A stretch of DNA of 64,000 nt from Hyphochytrium catenoides (Eukaryota; Sar; Hyphochytriomycetes; Hyphochytriales; Hyphochytriaceae). Position numbers and translations under genes: made by a program. Location of the stretch: positions 19,277-83,276 of the forward strand of contig FLMG01002456.1 in NCBI GenBank assembly GCA_900088475.1, written 5' to 3'. How positions within the stretch are numbered: position 1 is the first letter of the stretch; every line of letters begins with the position of its first letter. Below the pieces are notes generated by a model. That model saw only the letters and a program-made list of their open reading frames with translations, was not told the DNA's origin and did no database searches. Below, in pieces: positions 12,801-25,164 of this stretch.

Positions 12801-15800
12801 GAGGAAGTCCAAGAGTTCTTAGAGTGACGGCCAACACTTCTTGGGAACTGGTACCCTAAACAGCGAAGGCAAAGGCAAAGTCGAAGGAAGGGTGAATACT
12901 CACCCTGACAGTGCCTAGGATGCCATAGATTATCAGCAGTCCAACAAGCTCCCAGCCCATCCTGAAGTGGCTCATGGAGTATCTCATGAAGATCTCAGGC
13001 ATTGGATCACTGCACAGTGACGTATAAACCAGCGGATTAGGGCGCGTCTTGAAGCAATAAGAGCACAATAATAAGACCGCAGATCAAAGAAATAGAGCTT
13101 AACACAGGAACGGGGAGAGTAGTACAAACTGGCATTTACACGGTCTTACCGAGAGATGGTGAAGCCTCGACCTGTTGCTCTGTACTTAGCGCCGCCCCTG
13201 AGCAGGCCCTCCATGTAGAAGTGATGTCTTGTTCCCATTTGAAATGAGTAGAAGAGCGGACCCATTGTGATGATCAGTGTCAGTAGGTTCCCGACCGCCT
13301 TGAGAACTCCCTTCTCGGTCATCAGGCAGAGGAACAGAGGTAACGTAAAAAGCCATCCAAGCTGCAGAATGAACTGAGTGTTCAGGACGTTGTCCAGCTG
13401 GTTAAGCTCGAACTGCCCGATATTCTCTACGATATCTCTCAGTACTTCTCCCTGCAGAGACAGGTAGACTTTGCTAAACATGAACATAAAAATGCCGAAA
13501 ACCGTCAAGGTCGTGTTGATGTAGAACCCGTTGTGCGCGTAGTACATTGAGCAAAGCCGGAAGAAGTCGAGAGTGCTCCCCATGCGGTGGATGTCTCGTG
13601 AGAGAGACGACTCCGCATTGCCGTTAGCAATCTTCGTCTCGAAGAGGGTAATTTGCGTCAAGGCTACATCCCTTCCTTTCCCGCACTGCATAAACTCCTC
13701 ATGAATCACAAGGCCGCCTCTGACAGTGGTGTTGAATCCCGCAAATATGTCTTCTGACAGATTGATGCCTTTGCTTGGTTTTGAGAGCCCGCCACGGGTA
13801 ATCGCAAAGATTTTATCAAAGAAGTCAGGATGACCGTAGTGCATACGCACACGCAGCGGATCAGCTAGCACACGCTGGTTGAGAGTAACGAACACTAACT
13901 CCTGCCACGCCATGAACGTAGAGAGAGAGGAAGCTGATCCAGTGAAAATATGCTCCCTCATACCAATAATAGTTGGTGGGGCACCATCCACCAAACGATC
14001 AGCGGTAGCTAGAAAGTTGGCAATCTTCAGTGTCTCTTCGAAGTAGTGTTCCTGGTTCATGTCAATAGTTTGGACAAACTCTCCTCGAGAAAATGCAAGG
14101 GCAACATTTTGGTTCTCGGGTTTGCCTTCACCCAGAATAGGGTTCCCAGGAAGCTCATACCTGTACACCTCAACGATCTCATTATTCTCACTCTTCACAA
14201 GAACAGCGCTGAACTTGCAATTGGCAGCATTGCCGTCTGGGCTACTAATCTCATCCACGTAGGCCACGCGCCAGTTGGGGTACATTTTCATCAAAAAGTC
14301 GATATCCTCTGCTTGCTGATGACCATTAGCCTTCTGCCAGCCATAGACTTGGCAACCAGTAACGTAACTGAACTTGAGACGGACCATCTCGTCCATGCGC
14401 CTAATCTTGATGTCGTGGCTGATTGACTCATCTCCACCTATTTCCAGCCAGTGAAGCATCTTGATTGCATCCTCGTAAAGCATCATACCGCGCACCGTTC
14501 TCGCAAGTGTCTGACCGCGGTAAGAGGCCCATAGACGAACCTCCATTGGAGTCCGTCCGACAGCCTCATCGACGCTGTGGACACCCATGCGTTCAAGGAA
14601 GTTGCCCCATTCGTCAGGGTACACAGTGGTCAGGTACTGAAGAATGGTGATATCCATACGGTCCAGCTGCTCACTCTCCGCAAAAATAGGGTTGCTTTTC
14701 TGGACTGGAGTGTTTAAGTCCTCAATGGAGTAGATAACTGGCTCCGCATAATAAGGCGTGATCACACAAAAGGAGTGTGAGTCCTTGATGGAATCAACCG
14801 ATGGAATGTCCATGGAGAGAGAGTGTAAAAAGTATCCGATACGACGTCGAGCTTCTTCGCAGCGAGGTAGCGCATCAATCGCCTCCACGGTCAGCATGAG
14901 GAATGCCCTAGATGCCATTGCCATGGCGTTACGGTCATCATACAGCTTTCTTAGTTGCTCCGCAGCGAAGGCTCCACCCCTTTGACGATCGAGAATGCGA
15001 CAAGACGACAAGTCATAGGCATTAGGCGCCTGACTGGCTTGCGAGATCTGGTAGATAAGCTCCTCGAACCGGTCGAGCACTGCTGACATTTCAGAAGCGC
15101 GATGAACAGCAACGTTTCCAGCTTCCAAATAAGTGGGCTCAGGCATGTCCAGAATGGCACCCAAGAACTCGACCAGGGCCTGTGAGATAACCCGCATCTT
15201 GTTGAACTTTATCAAACGAGAGAGCATCAGATCCCGACAGTGGCGGTCGACGAGGTCAAAGAATGCTGCAATTGCAGGATCGTTGTCGGTCAGAAAGAGC
15301 ACCACCTCTCGCACAGCAGTGTAGCAACCATAGGCCGAGCTGAGGCAACCTTGCTTATGCAGCTTATTCCGCAAGGGCCCATCATTGTTCTTGGATCTGT
15401 ACTTTTCAGCAATGTCGATAGCTTTCTCAACACTCCCTGCTGTGAGAAAGATTGGATCGTTCACGAGTCCCTTGTCTCTGATGTCGTACTGCATCACAGT
15501 TGCCTCTCTGTCATCGAGCAGGTCAGCTAGCCTGAAGCTGTTGATGCACTCGTTCCAGACTACGGCAAAGCGCAGCCGCGACTGGCTCTTCAACTCCTCC
15601 GGACGATTGGCAGCTCCCAGAGCGTGCCTTGCGATTCTGGTTACAATTTTCTGATCAAACAGGAAGGGTGCCATCTGAAGGCGCTTCCGGACATCGCGGA
15701 GGTTATGAGCGTCCCCAATCTTCTTCTTCCACCCCAAGATCGCACCAGCGAAGCCCTGAAGTACAGCGAACCAGATTTGCGCGTCATAGAAGAAGACGAT

Positions 15801-17961
15801 GACAGTTGGCAGCCAGAAAGCGAGAATGACACCAATGTTAGAGAATTGCAGTGGCCAGCCTCCAGGATAGGCAATCTCTTTCGGATCGAGCTCCACCATC
15901 TCCATTGTAGGGCCCATTATAGGACAAATGAAGAACTGGAACGAGACCCATATCTTAGCCAGCCAAAGCACCACCCAAAAGAGCGAATAGCGCATCACTG
16001 TTTTAAACGATTGACGAACATGTCCAACATATTGGTCCCGCCCTCTCCGAACATACTGCCAAAAGGAAGAGTTTCTGATGGCATTGGGAGAGAAGGCAAG
16101 GAATGACCACAGTATCTGAGGCAGGAGATAAACACCCGCGACAATAGGAGCCGTATTCAACAAGGTAAAAGAACCTGAAGGAGAGAAGCAATCAGAATGA
16201 GTATTCTGCAGGTCTCACGGATGGATAAACTCGTAATAATCTTACCAGCTAGCGCAGTGGCAGGAGAGAAGACAATCGCCAGCGATAGCGCTACGAAGAT
16301 CGAGTGCCAGACCAGGCGGACGAAGAGTGCAAAACCATAAGACGTATTGCCGAACACCAGCAAACCCCCAATCCATAGTTCCAGGAGCACCTTAAAGACT
16401 GCTATTACCGCGAATGTAATAACAACGGAAAAGAGTGCAATTTGTGCCTGATCCGTGGTGGAGTTGGTTGTCAACGCGTCCCAAATGCCCGAGTAGATGT
16501 CCAGTCCAGACGGCATTTGGTGAGTTCTCTTTGAGTTGACGGCAGTCCCATTAACCGAGGCTTGGGTGTTCGGAGTCCCTAGCCATGCGACATAAGCGAG
16601 CGCGACACTGTGACAGAAATAACACCAGTCAGTGCTCTGTCACACGCACGAGCGACACAAACAAAAAAAAGAGCCGATATCCCTCTCTTGAGGCGAAGCG
16701 AGGTTCACTACTCTCCACAGCAGAACGGATGTCGTCAAACTACCTCCGGTCCCCTGCTTCTACCACTTCGTAACCTGAAAACTCTTCCTCCTGCCAAAAG
16801 CAGTTAAGGCGTACCTCAAGTGGAAAATCCACAGGTGGAACTTGAATATGCGAATATAGCCCAGGAACGGGTTAAAGATGCTTCGCTTCTCTTGAAAGGT
16901 CTTCTGATAGTTCTTATCAAGTACCAGCGCAACAGTCCGCTCATCGAAGCGAAGACAAGCTCTGGACCAGAAGAACTCATTAAAGTCATCGTAGTTCCTG
17001 ACCTTAGTGTGCTCCGCCAGACCACCATCTGGCTTCTTGAACTGCTTCATCTATAACGCAAAGGTAGAGAGGTACATGAGGTTACATGCTCATAATAACC
17101 GGGGCGCAAGTATTCACGAGATGCAAGGAAGGAGGCGGAAATAAGGGGAGTAGTAAGCTTATCGTCTGTACAGACCTTGGCAAGCTGGACGTAAAGAGGC
17201 TTGACAACTTCTTCTAAGAAGGATCCTGGAATAGACCTTTCAACTGGACCTTGCTGGGTATACAGCTTCTTGGCCATATTGTGGTATATGAAGCAGATAC
17301 ACTCAGGACAGAACCTCAGATTGCCTGCCTCTCCCCATACGAGCAAGTACAGAGCGATATCCATCTCCGGGGTCTCTCTTGAAAATATTGTTTGAAGCCC
17401 CAGGAACCTGCACCACTGAATATAGTTCCCGAAGAACTTGCGATGCAACGCCCTTACATCGGCCTAACCAGAAAGTGAACATAAGATTACTCTCTGATAC
17501 GCTGAGACTACTATCAATGCAAACCAAATCTTGTGTTACCTGGACGGAGTCTCTACTCTTGGCTCTAACACGAATGTTTGCAATGAGAAGTGCCAGATGC
17601 TCCTTTTGATTGTCAACATTGCCCCGCTGGAAACCGAAGCGAAGCGCAAGAAATTCGAAGATGTCTCCGCCGTCGCCATACTCAGGATCGTGAATCTGCG
17701 CACCGACCTTTGCCACACCGCTACAGAGAGACAACCTGTTAAAAACAAGCTTTTAAGTCTCGATCAGCTGTGTTGCACTTACTGGCGTAGAGCCTCCAAA
17801 GACTCTCGCATGTGCAGCGGTCCATCCTGATCCAAATTGAAATAGTTGGACTGCGCATGTCTGCGGTTCAGAGTGAGCGTGCTCTTACTCCGCGCCCGGT
17901 TGAGCAGCTCTGCGTCTACGTCCTCTAGGAGCCTATAGAGAGATGGGATTAGCGCCAGCAT
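9899..17961 (-). CDS. beta-1,3-glucan synthase (GT48) fused to a sugar-porter MFS transporter, 12 exons, ~2340 aa
   Basis: Polymerises glucose from UDP-glucose into beta-1,3-glucan at a membrane; the C-terminal third is a sugar carrier. Exons: 17961-17783, 17735-17540, 17463-17176, 17050-16775, 16636-16246, 16174-13150, 13009-12904, 12855-12519, 12378-11102, 11026-10827, 10715-10307, 10237-9899; phases all agree and the total is divisible by three. GT48 landmarks in order: FGFQRGNVDNQKEHLALLIAN, LLVWGEAGNLRFCPECICFI, NYDDFNEFFWS, YRGQTLARTVRGMM, ILGEGKPENQNVALAFSRGE, QTIDMNQEHYFEE, GGAKYRATGRGFTI and FVSVMQARMMYNKGFTRAI. Within the same exon, from about 11770 (residue ~1800), the MFS begins: GRRKT, PLYNFEISTLEHRGKG, VESPLYLYKKFGR, VDRVKRK and YGTATWVSAMEVFPAGHR, each at its expected place among ~12 helices. 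The 17176 donor could instead lie at 17086 (intron of 35 nt). The first exon start is provisional: an in-frame TAA lies just upstream of the 17961 ATG. Confidence 0.93.
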
Positions 17962-20900
17962 AGACCATTAAGAGGGCGTTGTCAGGACCTTTCATCTCCG
18001 AGGAAAGTGCTGGCACTGAGGATTCTAGAACTTCCACCTCCAACAGCGCCATGTTTGTGCATGTTATCACCCTTGTCAAACATCCAGCAACCCGCTCAAA
18101 GAGCTGGTTTATAACGCGGATGCTGAATCTTGCAACCCGGCCCAGCACCTGACTGCCAGCCTCAAGCGCCCTACTTTGAAGCTTTCATATGCGGAAGCAG
18201 AAGAGCTATTGTCGAGTCGTATATCTACAGCTGCCCAAGTATCTCCCTGCTGCCCGCTTCTAAGCGCGAAAGAGAGGTGATTGCAGAGATTGTTGGTAGA
18301 ACCCGATGCCGCTTAAAGGGTCTCTAAATAACCTTCACAAGCTCTTATTCTTCAATCTCTCCAATACAGCTCTCTCTTCCTTGCCCTGCAGCTACTGACG
18401 GAGATCCCACCCAGGAAGAACCAGATCAGAGGAGGATGAGCTCTTGCGCCAACCAGCGGGGGCAGGGTCAGACAGAGGGTAATAAACAAGCACGTGAGGC
18501 GGGAAGGGCTGGCTGTATGTGCTGCAGCAGTTCAGAACGTTCACTTCTCTCCCTGATGCGCTGGCTTTGTGATGAAGCGCCTGTCTGTAAAGAGGAAAAG
18601 TGTGAGAGGAGGGATCAGAGAGAGACAGACCGACACAGAGAGAGAGCGAGAGAGAGAGGGAGAGAGAGGGTAGAAAGATCGAGAGAGAGCGATAGCAACA
18701 AAGGAAGAGACAGAGACAGAGACAGAGAGAGAGAGAGAGACAGAGATACAGAGAGAGAGAGGCTCAAGGGACGAGCCAGTGGAGTGACGGGCAAGTAACC
18801 CCAACAGGGAACAAAAGGGATGGGGAGGGGACACAGTCCAAGTACGACGTGGGAGAAAGAGAAGGAGACAGAGAAAGGAAAGAGCAGGAAGGACGGAGAG
18901 GAGGAAGAACACAGGAGAGACATCAAGAGATTGTGCAGAGACAACAGACTGTATGTGGTATTATTACATTAACCCCGCTTGTAACCTCTATATGTCGGTA
19001 TTACTAATCCTGCTGCCGGTTCTGCTGCAGCGGAGGGCAAGACAGGCAAGTGAAAAAGGGCCAAAGGAGGTGGGACACTGGCATGCACAACGGCATGCCG
19101 TTAGCGGCCTCCAAAGTACACAGTTCACCCTCTGTGACCCTGCCCACCCTTCGTAAATATAAAGCCATCACTTAGTCTTGCACCGCCCATCCATCCTCTG
19201 TATACTTGTGAGCCGAGGGTGGGTGTGACCTCTCGGACTGGACCGGAACTAAGCCTTACAAATTTCTAGCAAATAAGATGGGTGTTGGCTCTTTCCTTAG
19301 CGGCCTTTATAAACTGTTCTGCACCGGTTTCCTACCCGTGCACCCAATTAATACCTCTGTTCTTTTTCTCTTTTGGCATCACCACCAACTGGCTTCCCTC
19401 TTTGCATGTACTCATCTTGTCACTCTGTCTCTCGCTCTTGCTTCTCTTTCTCTCTCTCGTGTTCAGGTCTCCTAGTTCCAGCAGTTCAGCTATATAGAAT
19501 TGGGTTTCTCCATCTCAATCTATCTCAATCTTGTTCTGTATCTTTTCTTTCTCTTTTCTTTTATCGCTCTCCATGATGCCATTGTACTACAACCTTATAA
19601 GACTCAGAAGCGAGAGGTTCAGGTTCGGCGGGGTTTAGAAATAAAGGAAGGATAGTTCCAGTACACTACCTGAACCTTCTAGGCAGAACTCTACCAAGAT
19701 CGGACAGATGTACAGTTAAAGGGGAGGTTTCCTAGTTTAAAATGTACTCCGGAGTATTTCCTAGCTTCTTGAATTGCTGTCATGATGAGGCGAAAGACGA
19801 GCCATCGCAAAGAGAGGATCGGCCAAAATGCTCAGCGACACATTTTTATCAGAAGCGGAAACAAGAGCCGCAAATAGGAAAGGGCTAATAACCCGTAGCG
19901 ATAGTCTAGAACGGTGTTTATTGGTCTTTGGTTCTGTCTCTTTGTACTGTTGGTCGATGACTGTCTCTTTTCGCTAACCAGATAAAATTCGGAAATAAGG
20001 ACATATGGACCACTAGGACGAAAATTTTGGTCTCCCGGAGTCACCTCTCGCAAGCTCTGACTTCCCCCTTGTTTGCTTGGGGCATTGTTGCTTTTTTGGA
20101 AGGCTACTTGTACGACGTAAGAAGTACGCCCTACAAGGAAATCTACAGACGTTATTGTTCGCTGAAGTGCCGTTATAGCTTACCTTGTACCTCCTAGTTG
20201 TATCACTCTGAGTGCAGGCAGATTCTATCTTGGCTTTTGGCGGGAGCACAGGACCTACGAAGAGAACAAACAGCACATCAGGATTGGCTTCTCCGTCAGC
20301 ACCTCCATCTCGAAGTTGCTGCAAGCTTGCCAGCAGTGAGCTTCTTCCCTTGTAGTAGTCTGTTGCCAGGCGCAGGGGATGATAGAGGAACATTATTGAA
20401 GGCATGAAGACTCCAAACTACTTTATGCAGCCTCCTATTATGAAATATGTGGTCTTCTCTTTCCCGAGCTGACGATAAGGTACTAGGAGTATGATGCCGA
20501 AAGCTACGGCTTTACCAGATCCTAAGTTTATAAAGACTTTCCTACTTCATAGATGAGAGAGTGCACTCCATCCATCCAACATAAGCCAATAAAAAATACT
20601 CCGGAAGTTAGATAATCATGATCTGTCGTTTCGGTTTCTAAAGCAAGATCACCTTTTGCAAGACGCGTAACCCTCGCTAGTAGTGGAGCAAGACAACCCA
20701 CTGCTGCACCTCCACCAGAGCTCTTTACAACATATACAAGCGCCTCGTTGCTGCTTGATCCTCCGTCAGAGTTGAAGGGTTTTTACATCATCATCCCCCT
20801 CACTCTCTTACCTCCTAATGACTAAGCCCCATCTCTTTCGTTCTTTTTGTTTTAACCTTGGTCTCTGCTGCTGCTACTGTGTCCCTAGACTGATATTCGT

Positions 20901-22980
20901 CGTGTCTCTCAGTCTCAAGTATTATCATCATAGAGATGTGATAATTATAATGATAGAAGGATCCGTTGCTATGGTCCTTCCACCAAGAACAAACAACCTA
21001 CTATCTAATAAGTGCTCTTCTGCTTAACACACCGCAGTCTGCTGCCATATCATTGCAAAGAATTTCACTCCTTTTATCGAAGATTGTGGCGTAGTTCTAG
21101 TAGTGAGTGTAGCATTACGAAGATGATTGAATTCTTTGTTGCTTAAGATTGCCTCAACACTCAGCAGCAGAAGCACTACGTAAGGTAAACGATGTGGAAT
21201 TTGACGAGCAGCAGTACCACATGAAGGAAGAATAGAGGAATTTATAATAAGTTGACGGAGAGTGCAACTTCCATCATGTAGTTGGGTGGAGGCGATGGGA
21301 TGATGAAATAATAAGAATGTCAAGAGCGGAGGAAGATGACTTGCCGCTGCTCCATCAGGCCATCATTCGTATCATCCATGCCGGCGACCCACCTCCCTTC
21401 TCCTCCTCCTCCTTGCTCTCAAGCGTCCTTCAGCATCACTGCTTATTAGCTCGGTGAAGGCTTCTCGTTGGTATGATCTTTTTTTTATAATATAGGATAG
21501 ACAAACCAGAGAAACTCCACCTCGATGAGTAGTAGTAGCACTCCAAGCAGCAAAGAGGGAGGAGTGCTTGTTGGAAGAAATGAGGTAGTAGAAGAGTTTT
21601 CAGCCTTTGTGTGTGAGACGAGGCCTTGATCAGAACTTCAGACGAACCCTCCACCCGGCCCTCCACGGTTGAGCCCAGTAGGTAGTTCTACTTCTCCATC
21701 ACTATGAACAAATCTCCTTCTCGCCACCGACGATCAATTCATCACAAGTGCCAACGTCCGTCTTTATCTGGCTTGCAGACACTGCTAGAGTATGTAGTAC
21801 TTCTTGTATCTTTGACTATCGTCATCCAAAAAGAAAAAAAGGAAAGTGGGAGACCTGTCTCCTCCTTCAGCTGAGTAGTTGTCTGGACTCCCCATCACAC
21901 GATTATAAAGATAAGCCCTTGGGAGAAAGAGTACAGTTGTTGTTTCACTGCTGCTGCCAAAGAAACCTTTGCAGAAGTTCGTGCCTTTGACGGCAGGCAG
22001 CAGCAGCCGCGGACGGCGGTTCTAATAGAGTTCTGTCTTACATCAATGCAGCTTCTAGTGAAGACGAGAAAGTGTGATTGGGCATTGTAACATTTTCAAC
22101 AATCGAGGCCTCAAATTGAAGTTTTTGTCGCAGGGTCTATTAGGAGGTGTTTCCCTGGAAAGGTTCCCTTTCTTTCGTTTCAGTGAAACTTATCCATCAG
22201 CGTTTATGAGTGGAAGTGCCCCCCCATTGAACTGAAAGGTCATTTATAGTTTTGCCCTTATTTGCAGCTTGTTGGCTCGCCCAGCTGTTGATGCTGTTCA
22301 CCGTCCTCTTGTCCGCGCAACAACTAGAATTTGCTTGTCTTTCTGCTGCCGCTACCCGTTCTTAGCTTCCTTTGGCCTAAAGTCTCTTCGGCTGTTGAAA
22401 ATGAGGAAGGTTATCTTCTGCCATGTTGCTGACAGAGTCTCTTCTGGGTAGTACTCGTCCCTCTTGCAGGCTGTAGATTGTATGGCCACCAGATACAAGT
22501 GCCGGCAGCGGTGTGCCTGTAGAAGCTTCCGGTATAAGCGCCTCTTAGTCTACACTACCAAACCTGCGCTTCTCACTTTTGATACTCTTATTAGTTTGTT
22601 AGTGCTTCTTGGTCTAGGCGCACAACATTAGGAGGAGTCAATGGATTAGGGAATCCATCCTGTAGATAGTGCGATCGCCCTTACTCAGTGCTTCTTCAAG
22701 TTCTGTACTCTTGTCCTTACTGCGTTAGACAGGCCTAATCCGACAGCTGGTATAGTCTTCCGTAATACACGGTATTGATGAGAAGGGAAGACGAGAGATC
22801 AGAGAGTGAGGATGCACGCGTGCTGCAGCCGTGAACCTTCCTTCTTGCTCTTGGAATGACCCCGAGGCATGGCAGTAGGGGTGACCCCTCATATTTGAAT
22901 TCACTCCCACCTTCACAGCTTTGAACCTATTCAGTGTACCTGGCACAACCACAGCTGGAGTACAAGAGGACGTGGGAAAC
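17962..22980. other. 5-kb intergenic region between the divergent glucan-synthase fusion and orphan gene
   Basis: No convincing gene. The track contains a GA-rich simple-repeat block (separate entry), T/C-rich stretches near 19380-19570 and 20780-20900, and ORFs without conserved motifs. A minus-strand ORF at 20405-20180 ends in a good GTAAGC donor, but no continuation could be found. It should hold the promoters of both flanking genes. Confidence 0.5.
18604..18770. repeat. GA-rich microsatellite
   Basis: Interrupted GAGA/GACAGA repeats. They create long spurious ORFs on both strands (Arg/Glu-rich on plus, Leu/Ser-rich on minus) that have no other coding signal. Confidence 0.85.
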
Positions 22981-24135
22981 ATGCCCCAACAATCATCATA
23001 CGATAAGGTATTATCACCTAGTTCGGAACTGGCGACGGTAGATGATGGCCGATCTGGTATTGTCCCTAGTGAAGCTGAGACTGATGGGAACAAGAGTCGA
23101 TCTAAGCTCAACAAAAAGCTGCTTGTAAGCGGCATTATCGCCCTAGTGGCGGCCGTCGTCATCATTGGCACCACCTTTGCTTTTACTGACTCTGCTACCG
23201 CCCGAGCTCCGGATCAACCTGGTAGTCTTAGCGACTTCGCTGATATAGGCGGTCAGCAACAGGAAAGTGGGGTTGAAGGCTCTGTCAGTTCTGTCGACGC
23301 ACAGAAACGGGCTGAAGCGAACTTGGCAATGATGCCAGACGGCGGTGCCATAATGGTGGCTCCTGGAAATCTGCAGGGAGGTCTACCGATTTTGAACAGT
23401 GTTGATCTAGGGGAAACGGTGGGGCCAGGTGGACTCATGCTTGAGGCTAATAACATGGTAGAGTTTTCGGCAAATCTAGTTAAGGCTTGCGGCCAGCCTC
23501 TTATGCAAATGCTGATGAGAGGAACCTGGAGTACTTCAGCAGCAGCAAGCAACGGCGTCACACCTATGGCCAATGGTGGCCTCAATGCAGGAGTTACAAA
23601 TGGAGCGAATGGTGGCCTTAACGTTGGCGTGACTACTGGTGTCAGCAACGGAGGAAATACAAATGGCCGCACCGTTAATAGCCAACCTATGAGCGGAAGG
23701 TTTGGTCAGGCTGGCGTGATTATGAATAATGCTATCGTCAATGGGCTCGCCTGTGCTTGTGAGTGTAAGCAACTATCAAGTAGAAGCTACTCATACAGCG
23801 GAAGAAGCTCTTCTCAGGGCTCCTCCTATCGAAAATTGGAGGACTTTAGCAGTTCGGAAAGCCGATATAGCAGCGATGATGACGATGACGATAGCTGGTA
23901 CGGAGGCGAGCGGAGCTATGGCGGCCGTTCTCGAAGCACGAACAACTTTACCAAAAAGCTCTGCGCTTGCCTCTGTACAGCTCTTCCAACTATGCCCATT
24001 AGCCAAAGTCAGCCAAGGGTACAGTCTATCGGGAGGGCGAGCGGCTCGTTAACCAGTGGCATGACAGGAGTGCCTCGACCACCGTTGAACCCGATCACCT
24101 CAGGATCTACGAATGCTGTACCACCCATGAAGTAG
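22981..24135 (+). CDS. orphan single-pass membrane protein, Asn/Gly-repeat and Ser-rich, 384 aa
   Basis: I do not recognise this protein. It is an uninterrupted exon; the first ATG is at 22981 (upstream in-frame sequence has only a TTG). Residues 1-45 are polar and end in a basic patch (SRSKLNKK), followed by one hydrophobic segment at ~47-69 (LLVSGIIALVAAVVIIGTTF), which suggests a type II membrane or uncleaved-anchor secretory protein. The outer part has imperfect Asn-Gly-rich repeats (for example ANGGLNAGVTNGANGGLNVG), a serine/tyrosine-rich stretch, a run of six aspartates followed by SWYGGERSYGG, and two small cysteine clusters (CACEC, CACLC). Low-complexity surface- or wall-protein character is the best description. 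The lack of introns is unusual for this window. It is divergent from the glucan synthase fusion across 5 kb, but no functional link is shown. Confidence 0.7.
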   Translation: MPQQSSYDKVLSPSSELATVDDGRSGIVPSEAETDGNKSRSKLNKKLLVSGIIALVAAVVIIGTTFAFTDSATARAPDQPGSLSDFADIGGQQQESGVEGSVSSVDAQKRAEANLAMMPDGGAIMVAPGNLQGGLPILNSVDLGETVGPGGLMLEANNMVEFSANLVKACGQPLMQMLMRGTWSTSAAASNGVTPMANGGLNAGVTNGANGGLNVGVTTGVSNGGNTNGRTVNSQPMSGRFGQAGVIMNNAIVNGLACACECKQLSSRSYSYSGRSSSQGSSYRKLEDFSSSESRYSSDDDDDDSWYGGERSYGGRSRSTNNFTKKLCACLCTALPTMPISQSQPRVQSIGRASGSLTSGMTGVPRPPLNPITSGSTNAVPPMK

Positions 24136-25164
24136 TACCCTTAAGGGCCCTGGTGGGCAGTTCATTGTGCGTCTCTTATTTCATATTCTCGTGCCTCTTG
24201 AAGAGCACAGTAGTCTAGATGTAACTATCTGCCTTTGTAATGATCCTATACTGGCAGAGGAGTTAGTTAAACGCTACATTTTTGCAAACGTGTTCCTTCG
24301 TTCTCTCTACAAAGAGTAAGGAGCTCCATCAAGGCCGCGGTGAGATGAGAACTGCGCTTGGTAGTGTGTGGGAGAAGGCACCTCATAGCCCTATTGGACC
24401 TGTGTTCAGCGAGATCGGCAGAACAGTGCACACAGTCCTCATGGTTCAGCAAAGCCAAAGAACACCCCAGCATATTCTTATGAGCTATGAGCTCATCAGT
24501 GGTTAGGGTTAAAGAACCAGTGTTGCTGGTCGGGAGAATGATCAGATGAATCGAAATGCGTCGGGCAAGGCGTCAGGCGGGACTGCATCATCATTTCATC
24601 ATCAGCTACGAGTAGCTGTCTCTCTGTCTATGGCACCAGCACTTCGGAAGAGAATGGAACGCATTTTACTGTATCACAAACACCACAGGAACACACAGAG
24701 ACGGAACACTATCACCCTTTATTGATTACTGATAAGCTGGCTGTTCAGTGATAACTAAGTTCATTCTGTAAACCTCAAGAAAGGGCAAGTGAAGGTTGAA
24801 GTAGTGAGCCAGTTCTCATGTCATGTATTGTAGGCCTTTGGTAGTTGTTGGCTGCCGCTTCTGATGATGAAGACCCGACGCCAGGCTCTTCCAACGAAGA
24901 GGTTAGAGGGGCGGAGGACGAAGAATGACAGTGACAATGCTGTTCTCTGAAGCTTGACGAGTATGCTGATGTTGAGGCCCTCCCAGGAATCTCATAGTAG
25001 TGTCGGCGGTACTAAGCCTTCCCTTAGGCTATTACAAGCTCTTCAGTAGCCAAAAGCATATTTAACAGGTAGGCCGCTTTGGCTCCATCTTTTGCCTCCT
25101 ATACTCCAGCTAAGTCGCGCTCATAGAGAGTAGTGTGGTCGTGTGGAACAGCTTTAAGGCAGCG
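24136..25164. other. spacer with no recognised gene
   Basis: About 1 kb between two plus-strand genes; only short ORFs without domains. It should contain the 3' end of the orphan gene and the promoter of the S41 peptidase gene. Confidence 0.5.

Noticed and set aside
13146-16163. Several plus-strand ORFs opposite the glucan synthase exon
   Set aside because: They are shadows of the strongly conserved minus-strand coding exon.
18436-18944. Arg/Glu-rich ORF on plus and Leu/Ser-rich ORFs on minus strand
   Set aside because: They are translations of a GA microsatellite, with no conserved motif or splice structure.
20013-20405. Minus-strand 130-residue ORF beginning MPSIMFLYHPLRL
   Set aside because: It has a good donor at ~20179, but no downstream exon, domain or upstream signal could be found.
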